Below are positions 8,271 to 18,527 of a DNA stretch of 43,957 nt, in pieces. The translations under genes and the position numbers were made by a program. The notes beneath the pieces were generated by a model. The model searched no databases. It saw only the letters and a program-made list of their open reading frames with translations, and was not told the origin of the DNA. The stretch is from assembly GCF_002086635.1 (NCBI RefSeq), contig NZ_MVHD01000050.1, positions 1-43,957 of the forward strand, in the 5' to 3' direction. Origin of the DNA: Mycobacterium alsense. GTDB taxonomy: Bacteria > Actinomycetota > Actinomycetes > Mycobacteriales > Mycobacteriaceae. Numbering within the stretch: position 1 is the stretch's first letter; each line of letters opens with the position of its first letter.

Positions 8271-9557
8271 CTAGCCGGCGACCGCTCCAGGCTCCGAGAA
8301 CGGCGCCCCGAACTCGGTCACCGGCTGCAGACCGCGCTTGCGCACCTTCGCGGCGGCGTCGCGGATCAGCTTGTAGATCGCGACGAACGCGGCGTGATCG
8401 GTCATCACGAACGGTGTCAGCAGCCGGTTGTGCACCAGCGCGAACGCCACCCCCTCCGCGGGATTGGCCCAACCGACCGACCCGCCCAGCCCGACGTGCC
8501 CGAAGCCCGGCATCACGTTGCCGATCGGCAGGCTGTGATAGCCCAGGTGGAAAGCCAACGGCACGAACAGGTTCCGGTCCGGCCGCAGGCTCCGCCGACC
8601 GGTCAGCCCGGCGACCAGCTCGCGGGACAGGAATCGGGTGCCGTCGATCTCGCCGCCGTTGGCGATCGCCCCGTACATCCGCGCGAGCGCGCGGGCCGTC
8701 ACCACGCCGTTGGCCGCCGGGATCTCGGCGTCCAGCAACGGGATCTCACCCTGCGCGGCGGCGATGACGCCCGGGAAGTACATGGACCGCCACCCACCGG
8801 ACAGCTCGTGGGCGACCCTGCGCGTCACGTAGCTGACCACGGGGTTGGCGACGAGGTTCTGCGGCATGATGATCTGCGCGGCCCGCGTCGGGGACTCGGC
8901 CGGCGGCCGGCCCAGGTGCATCCCGTCGGTACCCAATGGCTCGGCGAGCTCCTCGCGGATCAGCGCGCGCATGCCCTTGCCGGTCACGCCCCGGGCGAGC
9001 CCGGACATCAGCCAGCCGAACGTCAGGGCGTGATAGGCGGATTTGCCCAGCAGGCGTCCCGGCGACGCGGCCGCCAGCCGCTCTTCCATCAGGGTGTGGT
9101 CCAGCAGGTCTTCCTGGGTGGCGCCGCGCAGGCCCGACAGCCCGGCGTGGTGCCGCATCACTTGCCGCACCGTGAGTTCGGCCTTGCCGTTGGCCCCGAA
9201 CTCCGGCCAGTACTCGGCCACGGGGGCCTCGTAGTCGATGAGCCCGCGATCGGCGAGCCGGTGGATGACGGTGGCGGCCATGCCCTTGGTTGCCGAGAAC
9301 ACCATCGGGGCGGTGTCGGCCGACCACGGCACGTGACCGCCCCGGTCCTCCCAGCCGGTCCACACGTCAACGGCGGGTTGACCGTCGACGTAGACGGCCA
9401 GCGCCCCGCCACCGAACCGGCGGGCCGGGAACATCGTGGAGAAACTCCGGACGACGCAGGCGAAATGTGGGTCCGCCGCACCGGACACGCGATGGCCTGC
9501 GTCAGGGCCATCGTGGACGGGGACCGCGCGGCGAGCGACCCGAGACTCCATTGTCAC
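8271..9557 (-). CDS. lipL: Serine hydrolase of the beta-lactamase/esterase family (LipL-like)
   Basis: 428 residues, close to the 429 of H37Rv LipL (Rv1497), which sits at the same place beside meaB. The class C beta-lactamase-type fold shows the nucleophile motif SATK (Ser88, Lys91) after MVF, a conserved WPEFG/LTVRQVMRHHAGL block, and GFGHVGLGGSVGWANP near the C-terminus in the place of the KTG-type strand. The family hydrolyses esters; H37Rv LipL is described as a cell-surface lipase/esterase. No classical signal peptide is visible. The GTG at 9557 is two codons upstream of an ATG (9551); either may be used. Confidence 0.88.
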   Translation of the reverse strand: MTMESRVARRAVPVHDGPDAGHRVSGAADPHFACVVRSFSTMFPARRFGGGALAVYVDGQPAVDVWTGWEDRGGHVPWSADTAPMVFSATKGMAATVIHRLADRGLIDYEAPVAEYWPEFGANGKAELTVRQVMRHHAGLSGLRGATQEDLLDHTLMEERLAAASPGRLLGKSAYHALTFGWLMSGLARGVTGKGMRALIREELAEPLGTDGMHLGRPPAESPTRAAQIIMPQNLVANPVVSYVTRRVAHELSGGWRSMYFPGVIAAAQGEIPLLDAEIPAANGVVTARALARMYGAIANGGEIDGTRFLSRELVAGLTGRRSLRPDRNLFVPLAFHLGYHSLPIGNVMPGFGHVGLGGSVGWANPAEGVAFALVHNRLLTPFVMTDHAAFVAIYKLIRDAAAKVRKRGLQPVTEFGAPFSEPGAVAG

Positions 9558-9621
9558 GGTATTGAATTTACTTGGATTCCATACTGTCCGTAGGGGAAAC
9601 CGCGGCTAATTTACCTTTCCG

Positions 9622-10599
9622 TTAGGAAGACGCGGCCTGAAGTATTTGCTGGGCCGCCAGCGCCGGGGTCAGCTCCCCCGCCTTGACTTGGCGTTCCACG
9701 TCGGCGCGGATTTTGCGCACCGCCGGGTTGGACAGCGCCCGGTCCAGGACGGCGTCGCGAACCATCTGCCAGGTCCAGTCGACCTGCTGGGCCCGCCGGC
9801 GCTCGTCGAGTTCCCCGGCGTCGGCGAGCACCTTGCGGTGGCGCTCGATCGTCTCCCACAGCTCGGCCAGGCCGGTTCCCTCCGTCGCGCTCATGGTGAG
9901 AACCGGTGGCCGCCAAAGTATTTCGCCCGGATGGATCAACCTGATCGCCGCGGACAGCTCCCGCGCGGCCTTGCGCGCCTCGCCCAGGTGCTCGCCGTCG
10001 GCCTTGTTGACCACCACGATGTCGGCGAGCTCCAGCGCGCCCTTCTTGATGCCCTGCAGCTGGTCGCCGCTGCGCGCCAGGGTCAACAGCACGAAGGTGT
10101 CCACCATGTTTGCCACGGCCACCTCGGACTGGCCCACGCCGACCGTCTCGACGAGGATCACGTCGAACCCGGCGGCCTCCAGCAGCACGATGGTTTCCCG
10201 CGTCGCCTTGGCCACCCCGCCCAGCGTGCCCGACGTCGGCGACGGGCGGATGTAGGCGTCCGGGTGCACCGCCAGCCGCGCCATCCGGGTCTTGTCGCCG
10301 AGGATCGAGCCGCCGGTGCGGGTCGACGACGGGTCGACGGCCAGCACCGCCACCCGGTGGCCCCGCTCGATCAGGTGCATCCCGAGCGCCTCGATGCTGG
10401 TGGACTTCCCCACCCCGGGGACCCCGGTGATGCCGACGCGGTGCGCGTTGCCCGCGTGGGGCATCAGCTCCAGCAGCAGCTGTTGGGCCTTTTCGTGGTG
10501 GTCAGCGCGGGTGGATTCCAGCAGCGTGATGGCCCGCGGCAGCGCCGCGCGGTCGCCGCCGAGAACGGCCTTGGCCAGATCCTCGATGGAGCCCTTCAT
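9622..10599 (-). CDS. meaB: MeaB/ArgK-type G3E GTPase, methylmalonyl-CoA mutase chaperone
   Basis: 325 residues from ATG 10599; H37Rv Rv1496 is about 334. The open frame continues to 10746, but the extra N-terminus overlaps mutB and looks unlike the family. Features are the P-loop GVPGVGKS (59-66), AVDPSSTRTGGSILGDKTRM (switch region), VETVGVGQSE (G3) and NKADGE (G4), then a C-terminal dimerisation arm. The family loads adenosylcobalamin into methylmalonyl-CoA mutase and protects it from inactivation, gated by GTP hydrolysis. It follows mutB by about 85 bp on the same strand, so it is likely cotranscribed. The Shine-Dalgarno is weak; ATG 10653 is another possible start. Confidence 0.92.
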   Translation of the reverse strand: MKGSIEDLAKAVLGGDRAALPRAITLLESTRADHHEKAQQLLLELMPHAGNAHRVGITGVPGVGKSTSIEALGMHLIERGHRVAVLAVDPSSTRTGGSILGDKTRMARLAVHPDAYIRPSPTSGTLGGVAKATRETIVLLEAAGFDVILVETVGVGQSEVAVANMVDTFVLLTLARSGDQLQGIKKGALELADIVVVNKADGEHLGEARKAARELSAAIRLIHPGEILWRPPVLTMSATEGTGLAELWETIERHRKVLADAGELDERRRAQQVDWTWQMVRDAVLDRALSNPAVRKIRADVERQVKAGELTPALAAQQILQAASS

Positions 10600-10684
10600 A
10601 TGGCACGCGCCGAGCGTGACGTCACGGCGAGAAAACGGACCGATTCTCGCCATGACATCACGTTCGCGGGAAGCATTGGCGACG

Positions 10685-12940
<2,256 letters not shown>

Positions 12941-12945
12941 GGCGG

Positions 12946-14772
12946 CTAGGCTCCCAGTCTGGTGAGCAGGTTCGACAAGGCTTGCACCGCATTGATTTTC
13001 GCGGTCAGGTACTCATCCGGCCGGTGCTCGCCATCCTGTTCGGGCCCGGCCAGGTAGACCCTGTCCACGCCGGCGCTTCGGGCCGCCTCGACCACGGCCG
13101 CGGCCTCGTCGTGATAGCGCTTGTCGGTGCCGCAGATGACGACCACCGGCGACCGCGCCGCGGCGACCGCCGCGGCGACCCCGGCCGCGTCGACCGGGCC
13201 GGGGTTGGCGGCCTCGATGCCGCCCGACGCCAGCAGGTTCGCCGCGAACGTCGCCCGGACGTTGTGCTCGGCCAACGGGCCGAGCGGCAGCAGCAGCGCC
13301 TGCGGGCGCGAACCTGTGCGCGCGAGGTACGCGTCCGAGCGATCCCGCAGCGCCTCGAATTCCGCCGCGTAGCGCCGCACCGCCGAATCCCCCTGCGGCT
13401 GCGCTTGCTTCAGGGGCGGCTCCTCGAGGTTCGGATATTCGTTGACGCCGGTGATCGCGGTGCGCCGGTGCGCGATGTCGTCGGCGCGCCGCGCCGCCAC
13501 CTCGGCGACCTGCTCGGCGACGTAGTCGCGGGCCTCGATGAAACCGCCCCGCGCCTCGATGTCCTGGAATTGCCGCCACGCCCGCTGGGCCAGCTGCTCG
13601 GTGAGGTCCTCGACGAACCACGACCCGCCCGCGGGGTCCAGCACCTGCCCGACGTGCGACTCCTCCAGCAGCAGCAGCTGCGTGTTGCGGGCGATCCGGC
13701 GCGAAAAGCCGTTCGCCACACCGGGAAAGCCGCCGGGGATCGCCGCGTCGAACGGGGACACCAGCACGGTGTCGGCGCCGCCGACCCCCGCGCCGAAGGC
13801 GGCGATCGTGACGCGCAGCATGTTCACCCAGGGGTCGCGCTGGGTCATCATCGGCAGCGAGGTCTCCGCGTGCACGACGGCCGCGCCGCCGTCGGGGTCG
13901 CCGACGACCTCGGCGACGCGCGCCCACAGCTGGCGCGCGGCGCGCATCTTGGCGATCGTCGCGAACTGGTCGTCGTCGGCGGCCAGCCGGAAGCTGATCT
14001 GCCGCAACGCCTGGGCGACGGGGATCCCGGCGTCGGTGAGCAGCCTCAGGTAGGCCACCGCGGCCGCGACGCCGCCGGCCAGCTCCCACGAGGCGTTGGC
14101 GCCCATGTTGTGGAAGGCGGGCCCGTCGACGGTGACCGCCCGCACGCCGGGGCTGGCGGCCACCCGCGTCGCGACGGCCAGCACCTGCTCCGTCGCCGCG
14201 GTTTCCCGGCGGCTCAGTGGCGCGGTCAGCGGGTCGGCGCCCAGGTCGATGGACAGCGCGTCGCGCCGGTCCGGGTCCAGCTCGTCGACCAGCTCCAGCA
14301 GGGCGTCGCAGGCCGCGGCGTACCCGGCGCCCGCGTCGAGGATCACCGGCACCAAATCCAGGTACACGCCCGAGAGCAGCGACTTGAGCTCGCGGGGCTC
14401 GCCCACCCGCAGCAGCAGCGCGCTGACGCCGTCGGCCAGGGCGGCCAGCACCGCGCCGTTGTCGGCGTCGCCGCCGGGGACCGGGAACGCCTCGGCCACC
14501 TTCCAGCCCGCGTTGACGTCGCGCCGCGCGTCGGCGCCGCGCACGAAGGTCCACTCGCCGGGCAGCGCCGGTTCGGGCAGTTCGTCGAGCGCGGTGTAGA
14601 GCGCCCGGATGGCGATCCCGTCGTAGGTCGGGTTCTCCAGCAGCCGTTCCGGCTCGTCCCCCAACTCGCCGGGATCCTGGTGGCCGCTCTTGGACAGCAC
14701 ACCGGCGACCGCAGTGCGCCAACGCCCGCGAACCTGTTCTAGGTCGGCGAGATCGTGTACGTCAATGGACAC
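12946..14772 (-). CDS. mutA: Methylmalonyl-CoA mutase small subunit
   Basis: 608 residues from GTG 14772, preceded by AAAGGGAG with 6 nt spacing; the frame extends to 14811, but that start lacks a ribosome site and the SIDV N-terminus matches H37Rv MutA. It shares the TIM-barrel domain with MutB (THIS-like PWVNMLRVTIAAFGAGVGG; SRRIARNTQLLLLEES). It has a degenerate cobalamin-like domain in which the DxHxxG histidine motif is missing (VVICGTDKRYHDEAA at the end). It is the non-catalytic partner of the MutAB heterodimer. It is transcribed first in mutA-mutB-meaB. Confidence 0.95.
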   Translation of the reverse strand: MSIDVHDLADLEQVRGRWRTAVAGVLSKSGHQDPGELGDEPERLLENPTYDGIAIRALYTALDELPEPALPGEWTFVRGADARRDVNAGWKVAEAFPVPGGDADNGAVLAALADGVSALLLRVGEPRELKSLLSGVYLDLVPVILDAGAGYAAACDALLELVDELDPDRRDALSIDLGADPLTAPLSRRETAATEQVLAVATRVAASPGVRAVTVDGPAFHNMGANASWELAGGVAAAVAYLRLLTDAGIPVAQALRQISFRLAADDDQFATIAKMRAARQLWARVAEVVGDPDGGAAVVHAETSLPMMTQRDPWVNMLRVTIAAFGAGVGGADTVLVSPFDAAIPGGFPGVANGFSRRIARNTQLLLLEESHVGQVLDPAGGSWFVEDLTEQLAQRAWRQFQDIEARGGFIEARDYVAEQVAEVAARRADDIAHRRTAITGVNEYPNLEEPPLKQAQPQGDSAVRRYAAEFEALRDRSDAYLARTGSRPQALLLPLGPLAEHNVRATFAANLLASGGIEAANPGPVDAAGVAAAVAAARSPVVVICGTDKRYHDEAAAVVEAARSAGVDRVYLAGPEQDGEHRPDEYLTAKINAVQALSNLLTRLGA

Positions 14773-14950
14773 CGATTGCTCCCTTTTTCCCAGCAATTGG
14801 GGCTCTGCCACGTACTAATGAGGCTAATTGATCGACGCTCTTCGCTAAAAACCGCGCGGCGCGCGAGCCGGCCCGATCGCCCGGGAATGAGGGAGAAACG
14901 CCAGGCGCGGGAAACGCGTTCTTCACCCGCACCCCGTAACCTTTACGGGC
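14773..14950. promoter_or_regulatory. Divergent promoter region between mutA and the TVP38 protein
   Basis: A 178-bp gap between two genes transcribed away from each other, so it must contain both promoters. In H37Rv the corresponding mut operon is controlled by PrpR, but I do not see a repeat I can confidently call its site. AT-richer words (CTAATTGATCG) occur at about 14824-14835 and may belong to the mutA promoter. Confidence 0.4.
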
Positions 14951-15703
14951 GTGACGGCTTCCGCCACCTGCAAAATCGCCGAGACGCTGCGCGATGTCGG
15001 CTGCGCGCTGCGCGCGGCGGCCCGCCGGCTGTCGCGGCCCCGGGCGCTGGCGACAGTGGCCGGTATCACAGCCCTGATCGTCGCGGCGACATTGCTGCCT
15101 CTGCCGTCCCCGCTGCAGATGCGGGACTGGGCGGAATCGGTGGGCCCGTGGTTTCCGCTGGCGTTCCTGGGCGCGCACGTCGTGGCCACGGTCGTGCCGG
15201 TGCCCCGCACGGCGTTCACCCTGGCCGCCGGTCTGCTGTTCGGGCCGACGCTGGGGGTCGCGATCGCGGTGGTCGCCAGCACCGCGAGCGCGGTGCTCGC
15301 GCTGCTGCTGGTGCGCGCGGCCGGGTGGCAGCTCAACCGCCTGGTCCGCCACCGCTCGGTCGACACGGTGGACCAGCGGCTGCGCCAACGCGGCTGGCTG
15401 GCCGTCCTGTCGCTGCGGTTGATCCCCGCCGTGCCGTTCTCGGCGATCAACTACGCCGCCGGCGCGTCGACCGTGCGGGCGCTGCCCTACACGGCGGCCA
15501 CGCTGGCCGGTTTGCTGCCCGGGACCGCGGCCGTGGTGATCCTCGGCGACGCGCTGGCGGGTCATCCCAGCCCGCTGTTGTTTTTGGTGTCGCTGTGCAC
15601 GGGGGCGGTGGGCGTGACGGGGCTGATCGTCGAGATCCGCCACTACCGGCAACACCACCGCGGGGCGCAGGACGCCTCGGCCGCCGAGCCCGCCGCCGCC
15701 TGA
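14951..15703 (+). CDS. TVP38/TMEM64 (DedA-superfamily) membrane protein
   Basis: 250 residues, GTG start; same position and size as H37Rv Rv1491c (252). A first membrane helix lies at about 37-52. The VTT/SNARE-associated domain then shows the signature PVPRTAFTLAAGLLFGPTLG (about 83-102), a re-entrant and helix pair, and a second amphipathic/hydrophobic repeat with RLIPAVPFSAINYAAG (about 155-170). The family includes DedA-like proteins linked to lipid-carrier flipping and membrane-potential maintenance, but the substrate is unknown. It is divergent from mutA. Confidence 0.88.
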   Translation: MTASATCKIAETLRDVGCALRAAARRLSRPRALATVAGITALIVAATLLPLPSPLQMRDWAESVGPWFPLAFLGAHVVATVVPVPRTAFTLAAGLLFGPTLGVAIAVVASTASAVLALLLVRAAGWQLNRLVRHRSVDTVDQRLRQRGWLAVLSLRLIPAVPFSAINYAAGASTVRALPYTAATLAGLLPGTAAVVILGDALAGHPSPLLFLVSLCTGAVGVTGLIVEIRHYRQHHRGAQDASAAEPAAA

Positions 15704-15936
15704 CCCGACGCGAATCCGACGACGCGGCCGCGTCGTGGCGGGCGTGAATCCCCGGCGTCGGCTGTGAGTGCCGGGCGGAAAAATCGCCGGATCACCGCCC
15801 CGAGTTCCCTCGCGAAGCCGCGGTCTCACGCTCGAGGCCCCGGGCTCACTCGCAACGCCGCGGGCATTTGCTGCCCGGTGTCGGCCCCCGCCCAGTAGCG
15901 TCCGGAAAGACCGATACCGACGACCCGGGAAGCCAC

Positions 15937-16206
15937 ATGACCCCAAACGACACCGCCGCCGCCCGGCGCCATTCCACCGCCGTCGTGATCCTCGCCGGGC
16001 TGGCGGGGCTGATAATCGGCGCGATCGCCGTCTTCGCCGTGACCGGCCTGGTTTGGACGGTCCGGGTCCAGCTGCCGCCGCCGCCCTATCCGCCGCCGCT
16101 GACGTCGAACGCGCCCGGTTGTGTCCTTCCGGCCCCGCCGGGCAGCGCGCCCACGTCGGCGCCTTCGGTGGGCGTCCCGCCGCTACCACCCCCGCTGCCG
16201 CGCTGA
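15937..16206 (+). CDS. Small single-pass membrane protein with a proline-rich tail
   Basis: 89 residues from ATG 15937 (GGGA upstream); the open frame reaches back to 15868, but that N-terminus is unconvincing. One transmembrane helix spans about residues 15-42 (VVILAGLAGLIIGAIAVFAVTGLVW). An extracytoplasmic tail rich in Pro, Ser and Ala (LPPPPYPPPL ... PPLPPPLPR) contains one Cys. This layout is common among mycobacterial orphan envelope proteins with no known function. Its last 121 bases are antisense to the C-terminal tail of the transporter gene, so either tail may be partly spurious. Confidence 0.55.
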   Translation: MTPNDTAAARRHSTAVVILAGLAGLIIGAIAVFAVTGLVWTVRVQLPPPPYPPPLTSNAPGCVLPAPPGSAPTSAPSVGVPPLPPPLPR

Positions 16207-17582
16207 CGCATGAGGTCGCCGGCCTCCGCCGGGTTCTCCACCGACGGCCCCGATCCCAGCAACGGCCTGCCCGCCACCTCCGGGGCGAAGATCAGGGTGA
16301 CGGCCCCGATGACCCCGGCGAACATCAGCATGTACGCCGGCATCATGGGATTCTTGGTGCCGGCGACCAGCGTCTCGGCGATCAACGGGGTGGTGCCGCC
16401 GAAGGCCGACACCGCGATGTTGAAGCCGATCGACACCGCGCCGTAGCGCACGTTGGTGGGGAACAGCGCGGGCAGGATCACCGGCTCGAGGCTGCTCAAA
16501 AACAGCATCGGCAGCCCGACCAGCAGGACGCCGGCGAACTTGGTCGGATAGGCCCCGCCGAAACGCATCAGCGTGAACGCCGGCAGCGAGACGGCGATGA
16601 GCAGCCCGCATCCCGTCCACATCAGCGGTTTGACGCCGACGCGGTCGGACAGCATGGCGACGAACAGGACGCCGACGGTCAGCACGGCCAGCACGATGAG
16701 GACCATCACGAGGGCCGCCCTGTCCCCGACGCTCGCGGTCTTCTTCAGGTAGGTCGGCACGTACCCGCTGACCATGTAGCTGGTGTCGGTCACCGCCAGC
16801 TCCACACCCATGCAGATCAGCAGGGGTTTCCATTGCCGCACGACCGTCTGCACGAACTGCTTGCGACCGGAGGTGGGTTCCCGGGCCGCGCGCATCTCCT
16901 CGTAGTCGGGCGATTCCTCGATCCGTGAGCGCAGGTACAACGCGATCAGCCCGAGGGGCGCGGCCAGCAGGAACGGCACGCGCCAGCCCCAGGCCAGCAT
17001 GTCGCTCGTCGACAGCGCGGTCTGCAGCGCCGTCACCAGCGCGGCGCCCACCACGAACCCGGCCAGCGTGCCCACCGGGAGGAACCCGCCCAGCATTCCC
17101 CGCTTGTGGTCCGGGGCGTGCTCGGCGATGTAGGTCATGGCGCCCGCATACTCCCCGCCGGACGACAGGCCCTGGCAGATCCTGACGACGGTGAGCAGGA
17201 TCGGCGCCCACACCCCGATGGTGTGGTAGACGGGCAGCACGCCGGTCACCGACGCGCACACCGCCATCAGCGAGATGGTCATCACCAGCACGGGCTTGCG
17301 CCCGATGCGGTCGCCGAGCGGCCCGAAGATGAACCCGCCCAGTGGGCGCACGACGAAGCCCGCCGTCATCGTGCCGAAGGTGGCGATGAGGTTGCCGGCC
17401 TCGGAGTTCTCGCCGGGGTAGAACTTCTGCGCGAGGATGGTGGCGACGAGGCTGAACAGCGTGAAGTCGTAGGCCTCCATGAAGTTGCCGATCGCGGTGC
17501 CCTGGATCGACCGTTTGGTGGCGCGGGCGTCGACGACCGTGATGTGGTCGGGCGCCTGCCCACTGCGTCTACCGCGTTTCAT
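16086..17582 (-). CDS. MFS transporter, metabolite:H+ symporter (MHS/ProP-like)
   Basis: 498 residues with 12 predicted membrane helices. The MHS-type N-terminus GTAIGNFMEAYDFTLFSLVA (about 28-47) carries the acidic pair in helix 1, followed by RPLGGFIFGPLGDRIGRKPVL (MFS motif A, loop 2-3) and RICQGLSSGGEYAGAMTYIAEHAP (motif in helix 4). The second half has LSDRVGVKPLMWTG (loop 8-9). These carriers import dicarboxylates, proline/betaine or shikimate-like acids with H+; the substrate is not readable. The last 40 residues are Gly-rich, lie beyond helix 12 and are antisense to the neighbouring Pro-rich gene. H37Rv does not have it at this place. It diverges from the nitroreductase. Confidence 0.85.
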   Translation of the reverse strand: MKRGRRSGQAPDHITVVDARATKRSIQGTAIGNFMEAYDFTLFSLVATILAQKFYPGENSEAGNLIATFGTMTAGFVVRPLGGFIFGPLGDRIGRKPVLVMTISLMAVCASVTGVLPVYHTIGVWAPILLTVVRICQGLSSGGEYAGAMTYIAEHAPDHKRGMLGGFLPVGTLAGFVVGAALVTALQTALSTSDMLAWGWRVPFLLAAPLGLIALYLRSRIEESPDYEEMRAAREPTSGRKQFVQTVVRQWKPLLICMGVELAVTDTSYMVSGYVPTYLKKTASVGDRAALVMVLIVLAVLTVGVLFVAMLSDRVGVKPLMWTGCGLLIAVSLPAFTLMRFGGAYPTKFAGVLLVGLPMLFLSSLEPVILPALFPTNVRYGAVSIGFNIAVSAFGGTTPLIAETLVAGTKNPMMPAYMLMFAGVIGAVTLIFAPEVAGRPLLGSGPSVENPAEAGDLMRQRGSGGGSGGTPTEGADVGALPGGAGRTQPGAFDVSGGG

Positions 17583-17664
17583 TGGGTACCAGGCTTACCC
17601 GAAACGCTCGACGAGTAAGCGACCGCCCCGCCCCCGGGATGACACCCTTGGGAGGATGGGAGGC

Positions 17665-18150
17665 ATGTCGCAGACGCATCCCCCATCGCGGTTTGCCGGG
17701 GCGGGCGCGCGGCTGCTGCGCTCCCGCCGGTTCGTGCGCGCACCCGTCTGGATCTACAAGGCCCGCGGGGGCGCGCTGTTCGGCTCGCGCCTGCTGATGC
17801 TCGAACACATCGGGCGCAAGTCGGGCGCCCCGCGCTATGCCGTGCTGGAGGTCGTCGGCCGCCCCGGCCCCGACTCCTACGTCGTCGCGTCCGGCTTCGG
17901 CCGAACCGCCCAGTGGTTCCGCAACATTCAGGCCAACCCGCGGGTCCGTGTGTACGCGGGCAGCCGCGCGCCGCGGCGCGCCACCGCCCGCGTTCTGGGC
18001 CAACGGGAGGCCGACCGCACGCTGGCCGCCTACCGCGACCGGCATCCGCGAACCTGGGAGCGGTTCCGTCCGGTGCTCGAGCAGACGCTCGGCGCGGCGA
18101 TCTCCGACACCGACACCCCGCTCCCGCTCGTCGAGCTGCGGCTTGACTAG
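17665..18150 (+). CDS. Deazaflavin (F420)-dependent nitroreductase-family protein
   Basis: 161 residues from ATG 17665; ATG 17656 is nearly as good (GGGAGG lies immediately before each). The frame runs back to 17479 over the divergent transporter, so the long version is rejected. It is a split beta-barrel of the Ddn/FGD-like family (nitroreductase/cation antiporter DUF385): MLEHIGRKSGAPRYAVLEV (about 39-57), YVVASGFGRTAQWFRNIQANPRV (about 66-88), then ATARVLG. Members use reduced F420 to reduce quinones or nitro compounds; others are only binding proteins. It converges with the DoxX-like gene 10 bp away. Confidence 0.85.
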   Translation: MSQTHPPSRFAGAGARLLRSRRFVRAPVWIYKARGGALFGSRLLMLEHIGRKSGAPRYAVLEVVGRPGPDSYVVASGFGRTAQWFRNIQANPRVRVYAGSRAPRRATARVLGQREADRTLAAYRDRHPRTWERFRPVLEQTLGAAISDTDTPLPLVELRLD

Positions 18151-18160
18151 TCGTCGGTAC

Positions 18161-18517
18161 TCAGCGGGTATCCGGGCCCTTGACCGTCATCGCGGCGAAC
18201 GTGGCCAAAAACGTCGCGGCCGGAAGGGTGTTGACGACCTTGTCCCGCGCCCGGATGTGCGCGCCCACCGCCAGCACGAAGTACACCGTCAGCATCGCCG
18301 TCGTCAGCCTCGCCAGGCCGGGGAAACGGGTGACCGACAACAGGCCGATCGCCGCGGCGGCCTTGACCACCGGCAGCACGCGCCGTGCCTCGTCGGGCAC
18401 CCCCAGGTCGTCCAGCACCTTCTTGATCGGGGCCACCTGGACCCCGCACGCCACCGCATCGCCGGCATGGAAAGCCGCAAGCGCCACATAGGTTTTCGGT
18501 GAAGTCAGGGCGCTCAT
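18161..18517 (-). CDS. DoxX-like integral membrane protein
   Basis: 118 residues with four hydrophobic segments (about 5-25, 48-65, 70-88, 96-112) and the DoxX-like pattern KKVLDDLGVPDEARRVLPVVKAAAAIGLL, typical of small DoxX-like family proteins in Actinobacteria. In M. tuberculosis a DoxX protein forms an oxidoreductase complex with SodA and a thiol transferase; whether this paralogue does anything similar is unknown. It starts 10 bp after the stomatin gene's stop and is probably the third gene of the nfeD-qmcA operon. Confidence 0.75.
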   Translation of the reverse strand: MSALTSPKTYVALAAFHAGDAVACGVQVAPIKKVLDDLGVPDEARRVLPVVKAAAAIGLLSVTRFPGLARLTTAMLTVYFVLAVGAHIRARDKVVNTLPAATFLATFAAMTVKGPDTR

Positions 18518-18527
18518 ACCCGCGAGC

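Noticed and set aside
12982..14742. Plus-strand open frame opposite mutA (586 codons)
   Set aside because: Shadow of mutA; composition is Arg/Gly/His-rich with no recognisable domain.
15790..15880. Imperfect direct repeat CTCGCgAAgCCGCGG / CTCGCAAcGCCGCGG near the Pro-rich gene
   Set aside because: Short and imperfect in a GC-rich region; not distinguishable from chance without whole-genome comparison.
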